Assembly: GCF_902859935.1 (NCBI RefSeq)
Contig: NZ_CADIKI010000005.1
Location: 310,001-374,000 of the forward strand
Origin: Paraburkholderia fynbosensis
Lineage (GTDB): Bacteria; Pseudomonadota; Gammaproteobacteria; Burkholderiales; Burkholderiaceae
Length of the DNA stretch: 64,000 nt
Direction of reading: 5' to 3'
The notes below the pieces were generated by a model. That model did no database searches. It was given only the letters and a program-made list of their open reading frames with translations, and was not told where the DNA came from. Positions 26,451 to 35,288 of the stretch are shown piece after piece (position 1 is the stretch's first letter; each line of letters starts with the position of its first letter). The position numbers and the translations under genes are program-made.

Positions 26451-28664
26451 CTAGCTGCCCTGCAAACGGATATCACGCGACGAAGCGCCCACGTACACCG
26501 TGCCGCCCGGCACATACCGCCAGCCGTTGCGCGAGGTGTCCCACACGCTCTGCATGCGCGGCGTGACCGTGATGCGCACACGGCGCGTTTCGCCCGGGTT
26601 CATGCCGATCTTCTCCCAGCCGACCAGACGCCGCGGCGGTTCGCCGTTATACGGCACGCCGAGATACACCTGGGGCACTTCGGCGCCCGCTCTGCGGCCA
26701 TCGTTGCGCACGGTGAACGACACGTCGAGCGCGCCGTCCGGCCGATGCGCCACCGACAGCCCCGAGTACGAGAAGTGCGTGTACGACAGCCCGTAGCCGA
26801 ACTCGAACATCGGCGCGATGTTCTTCGCGTCATACCAGCGGTAGCCCATGTTCAGCTGTTCCGAGTAGACCGGGTCCGTCTCGAACGCGCCGTTTTGCCC
26901 CCAGGTCGGCGTGTCCTGATCGTGCAGCGGGAACGTGACCGGCAGCTTGCCCGACGGATTGACCTTGCCGAACAGCACGTTCGCGATCGCCTTGCCACCG
27001 CCTTCGCCCGGATACCATGCTTCGACGATCGCGGACACGCGGTCCTTCCACGGCATCAGCACCGGGTTGCCGCTCTCCACCACGACGATCGTGCGCGGAT
27101 TGGCCCGCGCGACCGCATCGACGAGCGCGTCCTGGTTCGACGGATTCGCGAGGCTCAGGCTTTGCAGGTCGCCGATGTCCTCGCCGGCCGGCTGCGCGAC
27201 GACGACGATCGCCACATCAGAATGGCTCGCCAGCGCCGCCGCCTCGTCGATCTCCTGTTGCGTGTAGGCACGGAACGGCGACTGCTGATCGCTGTTGCCG
27301 GCGAAGCTCACCTGCGCCGACGGCGCGAGTGCGCGAACCGCCGCGACGATCGGCGTATCGAGCTTGAGCCACGGATTGCTCCACCAGCTGCAGCCGCTCG
27401 TCGTGCCGAACGTCAAGCCGCCGCAACCGGCGAACGAGCCGGTGACCGGATCGCGCGTGTTGCCCGAGCCGCCGCCTGTCAGCACCGCCGCGTCGGCGTG
27501 TGCGCCGATCACCGCGATCCGGCTGAGCGAGCCTGCCGACAGCGGCAACTGGTTGTTGTCGTTCTTCAGCAGCACCATCGATTGTTCGGCGGCCGACTGC
27601 GCGAAAACGTTTGCGCGAGCGAAGTCGATAGTGCCGCCGGCCTTTGCCGGATGGTCCATCACACCGGTACGAATCATCACGTACAGCTTGCGCTTGACCA
27701 TGTCGTCGAGACGCGCGGTCGACACCGAGCCGTTCGCGATCGCCTGCTTCACCGCAGCTGGCGTGAGATAGACGGTCGCGCCGACGTCCTCTTCTTCGTC
27801 GAGACCGGCATTGATCGCTTTCGCCGTGCTATGCGCCGCGCCCCAGTCGGACTGCACCTGACCTTCGAAGCGCCAGTCGTTCTTGAGCACATCGTTGAGC
27901 AGATGCGAGTTCTCGCACGCATAGTCGCCGTTGAGCCGGTTGTAGCTGCACATCACGCTGCCCGGCTGCGCGCGTCGCGCGGCGATTTCGAACGGCAGCA
28001 GATAGAGCTCGCGCAGCGTGCGCTCGTCGATCTGACTGTTGCCGCCGCTGCGGCCGTGCTCCTGCTCGTTGCCCGCGTAGTGCTTGATCGTCGCGATGAC
28101 CTTCTGGCTCTGCGTGCCGTCGGTGCGCTCGGCGAGCATTTCGCCAGCGAGCACCGGATCTTCGCCGAGATACTCGAAGAGCCGGCCGCCGCGCGGTTCG
28201 CGCGCGAGGTTGGTGCCGCCGCCGAGTCCCATGCCGAAGCCCTGCGCACGCAGTTCGAGGGCGATCTGTTTGCCGAAGTCGGACGAGAGGCCGCGATCCC
28301 AGCTTGCCGCGAGTGCGATCGTCGCGGGGAAGGTGGTGCTCGGCTGCGATGTGCTGCCCGAACCCGTCGACGAATCGACCATGTTCAGGTCAGGAATGCC
28401 GAGGCGCGGCACGCCCTGAATGTAGCCGGCGCCGCCGCCCGGCACGGCGGACATGACGTACTGCGAATGGATGAACTGCAGCTTTTCGTCGAGCGTCATT
28501 TTGCCGACGAGCGAATCGGCGCGCCGATGCGCCACCGCCGATTCGAACGCGTTCAGGACCGCCGAGGTGGGGCGGAAATCGAGTGGAAAATCGGGCACAC
28601 CGGCGCGCGCAGCGACGCACACGGTCGCCACTAACGCGACGACCGGTAATAGTCTTTTTTGCAT
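26451..28664 (-). CDS. secreted GH3 beta-glucosidase
   Basis: A 737-residue glycoside hydrolase family 3 enzyme with a signal peptide (LLPVVALVATVCVAARAG). The N-terminal barrel domain shows GVPRLGIPDLNMVDSSTG, REPRGGRLFEYLGEDP, KHYAGNEQE and the nucleophile motif QSDWGA with Asp at ~273. The second domain (~370-590) contains LLKNDNNQLPL, AVIGAHADAAVLTGGGSGN and GEGGGKAIANVLFG, and a fibronectin-III-like C-terminal domain ends the protein. It hydrolyses beta-glucosides, probably in the periplasm or outside the cell. GGAGAG precedes the start. The AT-rich upstream region carries several palindromes (28846-28928). Confidence 0.95.
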   Translation of the reverse strand: MQKRLLPVVALVATVCVAARAGVPDFPLDFRPTSAVLNAFESAVAHRRADSLVGKMTLDEKLQFIHSQYVMSAVPGGGAGYIQGVPRLGIPDLNMVDSSTGSGSTSQPSTTFPATIALAASWDRGLSSDFGKQIALELRAQGFGMGLGGGTNLAREPRGGRLFEYLGEDPVLAGEMLAERTDGTQSQKVIATIKHYAGNEQEHGRSGGNSQIDERTLRELYLLPFEIAARRAQPGSVMCSYNRLNGDYACENSHLLNDVLKNDWRFEGQVQSDWGAAHSTAKAINAGLDEEEDVGATVYLTPAAVKQAIANGSVSTARLDDMVKRKLYVMIRTGVMDHPAKAGGTIDFARANVFAQSAAEQSMVLLKNDNNQLPLSAGSLSRIAVIGAHADAAVLTGGGSGNTRDPVTGSFAGCGGLTFGTTSGCSWWSNPWLKLDTPIVAAVRALAPSAQVSFAGNSDQQSPFRAYTQQEIDEAAALASHSDVAIVVVAQPAGEDIGDLQSLSLANPSNQDALVDAVARANPRTIVVVESGNPVLMPWKDRVSAIVEAWYPGEGGGKAIANVLFGKVNPSGKLPVTFPLHDQDTPTWGQNGAFETDPVYSEQLNMGYRWYDAKNIAPMFEFGYGLSYTHFSYSGLSVAHRPDGALDVSFTVRNDGRRAGAEVPQVYLGVPYNGEPPRRLVGWEKIGMNPGETRRVRITVTPRMQSVWDTSRNGWRYVPGGTVYVGASSRDIRLQGS

Positions 28665-29170
28665 GTCTGTCTCTCCGAGATCCAGCTTGGATGGGGCGAT
28701 GCGAAAGCGGAGCGCGTCGAATGGGTTCAATGCGGACGCGAGCGCCGGCAACGCAGGGTGACTGCGAGGACGTGTACCTGCCGGCAGAAGAATCGGGCCA
28801 GCCGGATTGGCTGATAGCGATGCTCCGTGTGAGGTAATGTAAGAATGTAGTCTGACTACAGCATCGGTATTTATACCAATAGAATATGCTTTTATGCTAA
28901 ATAGCCTATGTAATGAATAGCTATAGGCCATTCAGTTTGTTTAATATATGAACCGGCTTGTGTTCCGTACATGGTCTACTGAAACGCCCATTGCGCGTTC
29001 AATGAAGGAATGCGGGTCGCCATATCTTTCCCGCGAGTTTCTGCACCATTTTTTATTGAATTTGTGCAGATGCAATATGCGCTTTAATAAGCTATTTGTA
29101 ATATATGGCGGTATGCCATTGGCAATTGAAGCGGAGATTCTCGTCATCGCCATGGCCCGCCGCTTCACCG
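28665..29170. other. AT-rich intergenic region upstream of the GH3 gene
   Basis: About 506 bases, far richer in A and T than the surroundings. I see no gene. Palindromes at 28846-28860, 28866-28877 and 28904-28928 suggest a complex regulatory region. Low GC here may reflect horizontally acquired or H-NS-type regulated DNA. Confidence 0.5.
28846..28928. promoter_or_regulatory. cluster of palindromes upstream of the GH3 beta-glucosidase
   Basis: TGTAGTC-T-GACTACA (28846-28860) is a perfect 7-bp-arm palindrome; GGTAT-TT-ATACC (28866-28877) is another, and GCCTAT ... ATAGGC (28904-28928) a looser third. They lie ~180-265 bases upstream of the GH3 start, the usual place for an operator of a sugar-responsive regulator. 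Confidence 0.45.
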
Positions 29171-30151
29171 CTAGAACCGGTAGCCGACACCGGCCAGAAT
29201 CACGTCTGTATCGCGGCTGTAGCGCGTCATCACGCGATTCCAGCTCACGCGTGCCGACCAGTGCTGCGTCATGCGATACGAAGCGGACATCGACACGAGA
29301 CCCGCCAGAATCCCATCGCCCGTGTCGTTGTCGTCGTCAGAATTGCCGTGGTGGATTGCTGCGTATGCACCCACGCCGATGCCGAACGACAGATGGTCAT
29401 TGAAGAACGCACGTGTGAGCCAGAGTTGGGCCGTCGCGCCATCGCGTCGCGCGGAGATCCCGCTGCCTTCGTGCAGATAACCGAGGGTGGCGTCGAGGTA
29501 GTTCGTCAGGCCGCGCCGGTATTCGATCGCCTGCGCCGCAGCGGTCTGCGAATCGAGGCTGTTCAGGATCGTCGCGCCAGCCATCAGCGTGATTTCGTTG
29601 TTCGTGACTTTCTGCGAGCGCGGCAGTGCGAAGTCGCGCGGGCCTGACGTCTCGGGTGCGTCCAGTTGATAACCGACGCCGAGCATGATTGCGGTGGTTG
29701 ACGAGCCGTTGGTCACCTGCACGTGATTGAGTTGCAGATTAGCTGTCCAGCGGCGCGACGAATACCAGGTCGCGCGGGCGCTGTACACGACGCCCCAGCC
29801 GTGCGTATTCGAATAGCCCGCGCCTTGATCGGCGGCCTCGGTATCGAAGTAACGGTACGGGCCGACGCCCAGCGCCAGGACGATGCGCCGATCCATGAGG
29901 GGAAGCTTGCCCCATATCTGGGCCGTGGGGCCGTCGCGGTGATGACCGGGAATGTGCCCTTCGTTGAGCCAGGTGATGCTGCCGGCGAAATAACGGCCGA
30001 AGCCCTCCGTGTAGTCGATCGCCCACGCATAAGTGTGTTCGTGCTCGCCGGTTAACGGTCCGGCGTACAGCGCAAACTCTTGGGCCACTGCCCGGCTGGA
30101 GCCCACGCAAAACGCCACAGCCGCAATCAGAAAGGTACAGGTAGTCTTCAT
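29171..30151 (-). CDS. outer-membrane beta-barrel protein, hypothetical
   Basis: A 326-residue protein with a signal peptide (CTFLIAAVAFCVGSSRAVAQ) followed by alternating amphipathic strands (WAIDYTEGFGRYFAGSITWLN; WGVVYSARATWYSSRRWTANL; MSASYRMTQHWSARVSWNRV) and a C-terminal aromatic strand ending in Phe (ILAGVGYRF), the outer-membrane insertion signal. I do not recognise a named family. It is co-directional with the GH3 gene but 507 bp separates them. It could be a channel or receptor for the same substrate, which is only a guess. Confidence 0.7.
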   Translation of the reverse strand: MKTTCTFLIAAVAFCVGSSRAVAQEFALYAGPLTGEHEHTYAWAIDYTEGFGRYFAGSITWLNEGHIPGHHRDGPTAQIWGKLPLMDRRIVLALGVGPYRYFDTEAADQGAGYSNTHGWGVVYSARATWYSSRRWTANLQLNHVQVTNGSSTTAIMLGVGYQLDAPETSGPRDFALPRSQKVTNNEITLMAGATILNSLDSQTAAAQAIEYRRGLTNYLDATLGYLHEGSGISARRDGATAQLWLTRAFFNDHLSFGIGVGAYAAIHHGNSDDDNDTGDGILAGLVSMSASYRMTQHWSARVSWNRVMTRYSRDTDVILAGVGYRF

Positions 30152-30702
30152 CCTCGCCTTGCTGTCCAGTGGTATCGGAAACGCACCGCGTGACGACCGG
30201 CGAATCTGGTCGTATCTGTTGGGCATTGTGTCATGGCCTTGTGCAAAATCACGGCAGAAAACCACGCGCATTGACCTTGACTCCGTCTGCGAAGCGACTC
30301 ATGCGCTGGGCATTCGCCCAATGCGAAGTTGACATCCTCATGACCCGTCAACAGCGCTTGGCATAGCTGCATTTATTCCAATATGTCGATTGGGAATCGC
30401 TCATTTAGACGCGCCATTTAATCCAATGTGCATAATCGGCGGACTTTTTTACCGCCCTTTACAGCGCTGCGCGTATGCATGACTTATCGTCGTCAAATTC
30501 GGAATTCACTCATTTGCCGTGACATTCGCGGCGTGGTCGGTCAGAATTCGCATTTACACGGCAGTCATAGCCGTGGCGTAATGCCTGATTTGCGCAGTAC
30601 AAATACATGTCCGGTTGTTTCAGCCGGCGCATGTGAACGGGGAGCGATCGTTGGGAGAAGAGCCGCTCTGGAAATTGCTGATAAATTCCTGGCTCCACAC
30701 AG
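30152..30702. other. intergenic region upstream of the sensor kinase
   Basis: 551 bases without a recognised gene. The plus-strand promoter of the kinase and the minus-strand promoter of the outer-membrane gene should lie here. An imperfect repeat (GGAAATT/AAATTCC) sits about 20-40 bases upstream of the kinase start. Confidence 0.45.
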
Positions 30703-32046
30703 ATGAGTACTACCGGAATATCGCCTTGGGGCATGCGCAAATTGGCGGCAGTGCGCCCGTTTCTGACTCAGGCATTCATCCCTGCCGCGCGCAATCTGCA
30801 ATACATGCGCCGCAGGATGCGTCCCTTTGCGCTGATTGCGATCATCGGCTTCCCGCTCTATTTCTACGTCTGGCACGCGCTTTTTCCGCAGCCGTACGAA
30901 AACCTGGCGCTGCGGCTCGTGGGCTCCGCGCTGTTTGTCCCCATTCTGTTTTCGGATCGCTGGCCGGCGCCGGTCAAGAAATTCTTACCGTACTACTGGT
31001 ACCTGACGATCTTCTATTCGCTGCCCTTCTTCTTTACGTTCATGCTGTTGAAAAACAGCGGCTCCAATGTATGGATAGAAAGCGCGTTGATTGCCGCGTT
31101 TGTCATGGTGCTGCTGCTGGACTGGTTGATGCTGCTGCTCAATTTCGTGATCGGCATCGGGGTCGCGTATCTCGCCTATTGGCTGACGACGGACCCCGTC
31201 GTCCTTCATACGACCTACCCCGCGCATCTGGCGATTTTCTCGTTCGCGGTCGCGATCGGCGTGGTGGCGAACTACGACATGGACCGGATCAGGATCGAAC
31301 AGGAGCGCGCGATGCTCGCCACCGCAAGCAGCATTGCCCACGAGCTGCGCACGCCACTTCTGGCGATTCGCGCGGGCGCTTCGGGGCTTGGCTGTTATCT
31401 TCCGTCGCTGCTGGAAAGCTATTCGATCGCGCAACAGAGCGAACTGCCGGTGCCGAAAATCCGTCTCGTGCATCTGCAGTCGATGGATGGCGTGCTCTCG
31501 CGCATCGAACAGGAGGCCATCCATTCGAATGCGATCATCGACATGCTGCTCGCGAACGCGCGCTTCACGGGCGGCTACGCGCATGGCGCGACCGGGTGCT
31601 CCATCGCGCAGTCGGTCAGAAGCGCGCTGGAGCGCTATCCGTTTCGCGAAGGCGAACGCGACCGGGTGCTGACCGACCTTGCCACGGACTTCACGTTCCA
31701 CGGCTCGGACATGCTGATGGTCCACGTGCTGTTCAATCTGCTGAAAAACGCGTTGCGCGGCATGGCCAGTGTGGACAGCGCACTGATCTCGATCCGGCTC
31801 GTGGCGGGGCCGCGGAACAACCAGTTGCTGTTCCGTGACACCGGCGCCGGCATCGCACCCGATGTGCTGCCGCACATCTTTACCCGCTTCTATACGTCGT
31901 CGGCAGGGATCGACGACGCCTCGATCGGTACCGGCATCGGTCTTGCTTTTTGCCGCGATGTGATGCGCGGAATAGGCGGCGCCATTGACTGCAAGTCTGT
32001 CGAAGGGATGTTTACCGAATTCGCTTTGACCTTTCCCCGGCCATAA
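30703..32046 (+). CDS. membrane sensor histidine kinase of the CqsS/LqsS/JqsS type
   Basis: A 447-residue histidine kinase. The N-terminal ~190 residues are about five or six hydrophobic segments (PFALIAIIGFPLYFYVW; LIAAFVMVLLLDWLMLLLN; IFSFAVAIGVVANYD), without a large periplasmic domain. The cytoplasmic kinase has the H-box SIAHELRTPLLAIRAG (His213), an N-box (LLKNALRG, Asn349), a G1 box (FRDTGAGIAPD) and a G2 box (GTGIGLAFC). This matches membrane-embedded AHK receptors such as Vibrio CqsS. The gene is followed 2 bases later by the response-regulator gene and then by a convergent CqsA-like synthase, so its likely ligand is the alpha-hydroxyketone made by that enzyme. Confidence 0.88.
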   Translation: MSTTGISPWGMRKLAAVRPFLTQAFIPAARNLQYMRRRMRPFALIAIIGFPLYFYVWHALFPQPYENLALRLVGSALFVPILFSDRWPAPVKKFLPYYWYLTIFYSLPFFFTFMLLKNSGSNVWIESALIAAFVMVLLLDWLMLLLNFVIGIGVAYLAYWLTTDPVVLHTTYPAHLAIFSFAVAIGVVANYDMDRIRIEQERAMLATASSIAHELRTPLLAIRAGASGLGCYLPSLLESYSIAQQSELPVPKIRLVHLQSMDGVLSRIEQEAIHSNAIIDMLLANARFTGGYAHGATGCSIAQSVRSALERYPFREGERDRVLTDLATDFTFHGSDMLMVHVLFNLLKNALRGMASVDSALISIRLVAGPRNNQLLFRDTGAGIAPDVLPHIFTRFYTSSAGIDDASIGTGIGLAFCRDVMRGIGGAIDCKSVEGMFTEFALTFPRP

Positions 32047-32048
32047 CG

Positions 32049-33050
32049 ATGCACACGATCAAACCATTCTATTTCCCGACGACCGTCACGTTCGTAGACG
32101 ACAGCCCGACCTTCCTGTCGAATCTGTGCCTTCAGCTCGACCCGCAATTGGCTTTCCGTCTCTTCAGTTCGCCCGGGGAAGCGCTCGACTTCGTGAACAG
32201 CCGCCCGCGCCCGGGACCATTGGACGAACCGATTTTCGCGCCGTTTCGTGACCGCACCGACGAGGACGTCGCTCACCAGGTGATCGCGCTGAGCGTCAAT
32301 ACGGTCCGTAAGCAGGTGCACAACGCGCAGCGATTTCTGGCGACCTCGGTCGTGGTGATCGATTACGACATGCCCGGCATGAACGGTCTCGAGTTTTGCC
32401 GCCGCATGACCGATCCCGCCGTGCGCAAGATCATGCTGACCGGCAAAGCGGACGAACACATCGCAGTGCAGAGCTTCAACGAAGGCATCATTCACCGCTT
32501 CATCAGCAAGCAGGATGCGGCGGCGGTGCCGGCGCTCAATCGCGCCGTGCGCGATCTGCAGAACGCCTATTTCGACGACGTGTGCCAGTCGATCCTCGAT
32601 ACGTTGGCCGTGTCGGAATACGCGTTCCTGCGCGACCAAGCGCTGGCCGCGCGAGTGGCCGAGATCTCCGACTCGCTCGGCATCGTCGAACACTATCTGT
32701 CGTACTGCCCCGGCGGCCTGCTGATGCTCGACAGCGCAGGCAAGTCGTATCTGCTGATCGTCCACTCGGACGAGACACTGCGGGGTTTGCGGGAAATAGC
32801 CATCGAACAGGACGCGCCTGCGGAGTTTTTGAAGGAACTCGACAGTCGGCGCAGCCTGCCTTACTTCTGGCAAACCGACGGACATTACCCCACGGATTGC
32901 ACGGCGTGGGAACCCTACATGCACCCGGCGACGCAACTTGGCGGCCGGCAGAATTACGTGTACTCGGTCATACCCAATCCGCCGGGGCTGGACCTGAGCC
33001 GGGTGCTCAGCTATGACCATTACCTCGAACGGCTCGACCGCGAAAAGTAA
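32049..33050 (+). CDS. response regulator of the LqsR/JqsR type with extended REC domain
   Basis: A 333-residue protein. The receiver domain carries the acidic pair VDDS (Asp17/18), phospho-acceptor VVVIDYDMPGMNG (Asp105), Thr131 in IMLTGKA and Lys154 in FISKQDA. The distance between the acidic pair and Asp105 is ~87 residues, roughly 45 more than in ordinary receivers, so an insertion lies within the receiver fold. The C-terminal half (~160-333) has no recognised DNA-binding helix-turn-helix or enzymatic motif. It starts 2 bases after the kinase stop codon, so the two are co-translated. A perfect palindrome separates it from the synthase gene. Confidence 0.85.
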   Translation: MHTIKPFYFPTTVTFVDDSPTFLSNLCLQLDPQLAFRLFSSPGEALDFVNSRPRPGPLDEPIFAPFRDRTDEDVAHQVIALSVNTVRKQVHNAQRFLATSVVVIDYDMPGMNGLEFCRRMTDPAVRKIMLTGKADEHIAVQSFNEGIIHRFISKQDAAAVPALNRAVRDLQNAYFDDVCQSILDTLAVSEYAFLRDQALAARVAEISDSLGIVEHYLSYCPGGLLMLDSAGKSYLLIVHSDETLRGLREIAIEQDAPAEFLKELDSRRSLPYFWQTDGHYPTDCTAWEPYMHPATQLGGRQNYVYSVIPNPPGLDLSRVLSYDHYLERLDREK

Positions 33051-33052
33051 GC

Positions 33053-33084
33053 GACATGGAGCCCGGCAAACCGGGCTCCATGTC
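33053..33084. terminator. bidirectional terminator-like perfect palindrome between convergent genes
   Basis: GACATGGAGCCCGG, a CAAA loop, and CCGGGCTCCATGTC: a perfect 14-bp stem ending right after the response-regulator stop and just before the synthase stop. Its position fits a shared terminator for convergent transcription. No T-run follows on either side, so termination may rely on the stem or on Rho. Confidence 0.65.
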
Positions 33085-33093
33085 ACGCGCCTA

Positions 33094-34383
33094 TCAGGCT
33101 GTCACAGCGGTGTTTTCGTCCATGGTCTCGCGCCTGCGCCGGCGGGACGACAGCTCATCCCCGAGACGCCGCGTGGACGCCCACTTGTCGAGTTCGACCT
33201 CGCTGCGGATGTCGCGGCACACGCTCGCGATCTTTTCGACCTGCATATCGCTCAGCCCCGCGTGGATCGACAGGCGCATCAGCGCACGGTTGCGCGCCGT
33301 CGCGGGCGCACAGAACACCGAGCCGAAAATGCCACGCGACTCCAACGCGTCGCGCAATACGATCGTGCGCTGTTCCGTGCCAGCTTCGAGGGCGATGATC
33401 TGACTTTGGCTGCCGTTCAGGTTGTAGCCGAGTTCGGTCAAACGCTGCCTCAGCCATGCGGCGCTCGCGGTGAGTCGCGCGCGCCGCCCGTCCGCGGCTT
33501 CGATCACCGACAACGTTGCGTCGAGCCCGCTGATTTCATGCGGCAACAGCGTGGAGCTGAAGATGGCGGGATTCGATTCGAATTTGAAGTACTCCTGGAA
33601 ATCGACCGGACAGGTGATGAAGCCAGCTCTGCCCGCGAACGCCTTCGCCAGACTCGCGGTGCGAAACGCCACCCGGGACTCCAGCCCGAGTTCGGCAACG
33701 AGTCCCGCGCCGCGCGGGCCGTGCGTGCCGAGCGAATGCGATTCGTCGACGACGAACACGCAGGCGTGCCGCTCGCAGACGTCCGCGATCTCAACGAGCC
33801 GGCAGACGCCGCCGGTCGTGCTGTACACCGAGTCGACCAGTACCACCCCCTGTCCATAACGCCCGATCTGCTGCTCCAGATGCGCAACGTCGTTATGCCG
33901 AAAAGCGACCGGCACCGCACCCGCGCTGCGAATGCCTTCCCACAACGACATGTGCGCCATCATGTCGACGTAGACCGGCGTTTGCGCCGACGCGATCGAC
34001 TGAAGCAGCCCGGTATTGGCTGCATAGCCCGATTGACACAGCACGCCCGCCTCCGCACGCATGAACGTTGCGAGCCGGCTTTCGAATCGAAGCTGCGGGC
34101 AATCGCCGTGCAGGAAGATGCCCGACATCAGCAGGCCGTTGCCGTTCTCACGCAGCGTACTGCCCATGCTGTCGATGATGTCCGGATGCCGCGCAATCGC
34201 GAGATAGTCGTTGCTCGACAGATGCAACGCGTCGGGCCCAGCGATACGGCCGCGCATGATATGTCCGCCGCCCCAGGTTTCCTGCACCCGCTCACGGTAA
34301 TACCGCTCGACGCGCGAGGTGACGAAGGCCGGCAACACCGGTCGGTTATGCCGCTGTGTCGTGCGATCAAGAACGCTTTTCAT
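33094..34383 (-). CDS. cqsA: CqsA/LqsA-type alpha-hydroxyketone autoinducer synthase
   Basis: A 429-residue pyridoxal-phosphate enzyme of the alpha-oxoamine synthase group: HLSSNDYLAIARHPDIIDSM, GTG-type loop GNGLLMSGIFLHGD, MAHMSLWEGIRSAG, VLVDSVYSTTGGVCRLVEI, FVVDESHSLGTHGPRGAG (Asp213, His216) and the Schiff-base lysine in TASLAKAFAGRAGFI (Lys247). In place of 2-amino-3-ketobutyrate ligases or serine palmitoyltransferases, adjacency to a CqsS-like kinase and regulator marks it as CqsA-like. CqsA couples an acyl-CoA with an amino acid or SAM to make CAI-1-type ketones. The protein carries a basic C-terminal extension (~40 residues) beyond the catalytic core. GGAG precedes the start. Confidence 0.9.
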   Translation of the reverse strand: MKSVLDRTTQRHNRPVLPAFVTSRVERYYRERVQETWGGGHIMRGRIAGPDALHLSSNDYLAIARHPDIIDSMGSTLRENGNGLLMSGIFLHGDCPQLRFESRLATFMRAEAGVLCQSGYAANTGLLQSIASAQTPVYVDMMAHMSLWEGIRSAGAVPVAFRHNDVAHLEQQIGRYGQGVVLVDSVYSTTGGVCRLVEIADVCERHACVFVVDESHSLGTHGPRGAGLVAELGLESRVAFRTASLAKAFAGRAGFITCPVDFQEYFKFESNPAIFSSTLLPHEISGLDATLSVIEAADGRRARLTASAAWLRQRLTELGYNLNGSQSQIIALEAGTEQRTIVLRDALESRGIFGSVFCAPATARNRALMRLSIHAGLSDMQVEKIASVCRDIRSEVELDKWASTRRLGDELSSRRRRRETMDENTAVTA

Positions 34384-34757
34384 TTTGTGGCTCCATAGGA
34401 TTAGCTGTCGTAGCGGACAGCGGGTCCATAGTGAGCCCGTCATTTATGACTTGTACGGAAAGTCAGGCAAGTTATGCGTGATGGGTTGAGCGCGGCAAAG
34501 ATTGATCGTTCGCTTCCTTCCCTTCGGCGGTAAGGCAGGAATCCAGAGCGCGGGTTGACCGGAAAGACCCTCGTCAGACAGGTGCCGCAAACGCCTGCTC
34601 ACAAGACGTGGGGATCTGGATTCCATTCGCGACCAATGCCTGAAAGACGGTGGGATCGGCGGCGCACTGATCGTCGCGCCGCTGCTGGCGATACGCATGC
34701 CGACGCGGGCCTTTGCGCCACGATGCGTCGCGAAGTACAAGGGCCGCCCGTCTGTTG
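34384..34757. other. intergenic region upstream of the cqsA-like gene
   Basis: 374 bases. The promoter of the synthase is expected here; on the minus strand TTGCCT and CATAAA with a 16-base spacer (about 34445-34472) is a possible weak match. Otherwise no gene. Confidence 0.4.
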
Positions 34758-35021
34758 CTATTGCTTCACCGTCCCCGTTCGCGGCGACGATGACGCACCA
34801 TTTGGCGACAGCGCATTCGCACGCTTATCCATCAGCGTTCCGGGTGGGTTGTTGGGGGTGCCTTGCGCGGCCGGGGCGTCGATGGCTTGTCCCGCCTGTC
34901 CAGGCTGAGTTTCCTTCGTTTGCGTGCCGCTGTTTGCCGGCGTTTTGCCGGCCTGTTGAGCGTAGGCTGCGCTGCTCATGCAAAGCACGAGCGCGGCGCA
35001 AGCAACTTTCAAGGTGTCCAT
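34758..35021 (-). CDS. small secreted hypothetical protein
   Basis: An 87-residue product with a clear signal peptide (ACAALVLCMSSAAYAQQ) and a mature part of low complexity rich in Gly, Pro, Gln, Thr and Asn (AGKTPANSGTQTKETQPG; NNPPGTLMDKRANALSP). AGGAG precedes the start. It is probably periplasmic. I do not recognise a family. No co-transcribed partner is obvious, although it lies upstream of the cqsA-like gene in the same direction. Confidence 0.65.
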   Translation of the reverse strand: MDTLKVACAALVLCMSSAAYAQQAGKTPANSGTQTKETQPGQAGQAIDAPAAQGTPNNPPGTLMDKRANALSPNGASSSPRTGTVKQ

Positions 35022-35245
35022 GACTGTCTCCTGGTTTCACGGCGCATGCCGTTGTTCTGGAAGTGAGCATCTTGCGTGCCGCAAGCAAAATGGAGGCCGA
35101 TAAAAAACAGACAAATCGTGAGATACCGAGCCGGTTCAGAATCGGAGCCGATAATGAAAGTGCCCGGTGGCGCCGAAACCAGACCTCACGCACTTAACGT
35201 TTCCCCCAAGCCCTTCCCCACGACCAGCGGATAGAATTTGCCTCA

Positions 35246-35264
35246 CTGTGATCACACATCACAG
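35246..35264. promoter_or_regulatory. palindromic operator candidate of the GntR gene
   Basis: CTGTGAT-CACAC-ATCACAG: perfect 7-bp arms, 5-base spacer, about 25 bases upstream of the TTG start at 35289. Fits autoregulation by the GntR product. The arms also resemble a CRP half-site pattern with one extra spacer base. Confidence 0.5.
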
Positions 35265-35288
35265 CAATGCAAATCAACGGAGTCGAGC

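Noticed and set aside
33013..34398. long plus-strand frame antisense to the CqsA-like gene
   Set aside because: High-GC shadow frame; the minus-strand PLP enzyme is clearly the real gene.
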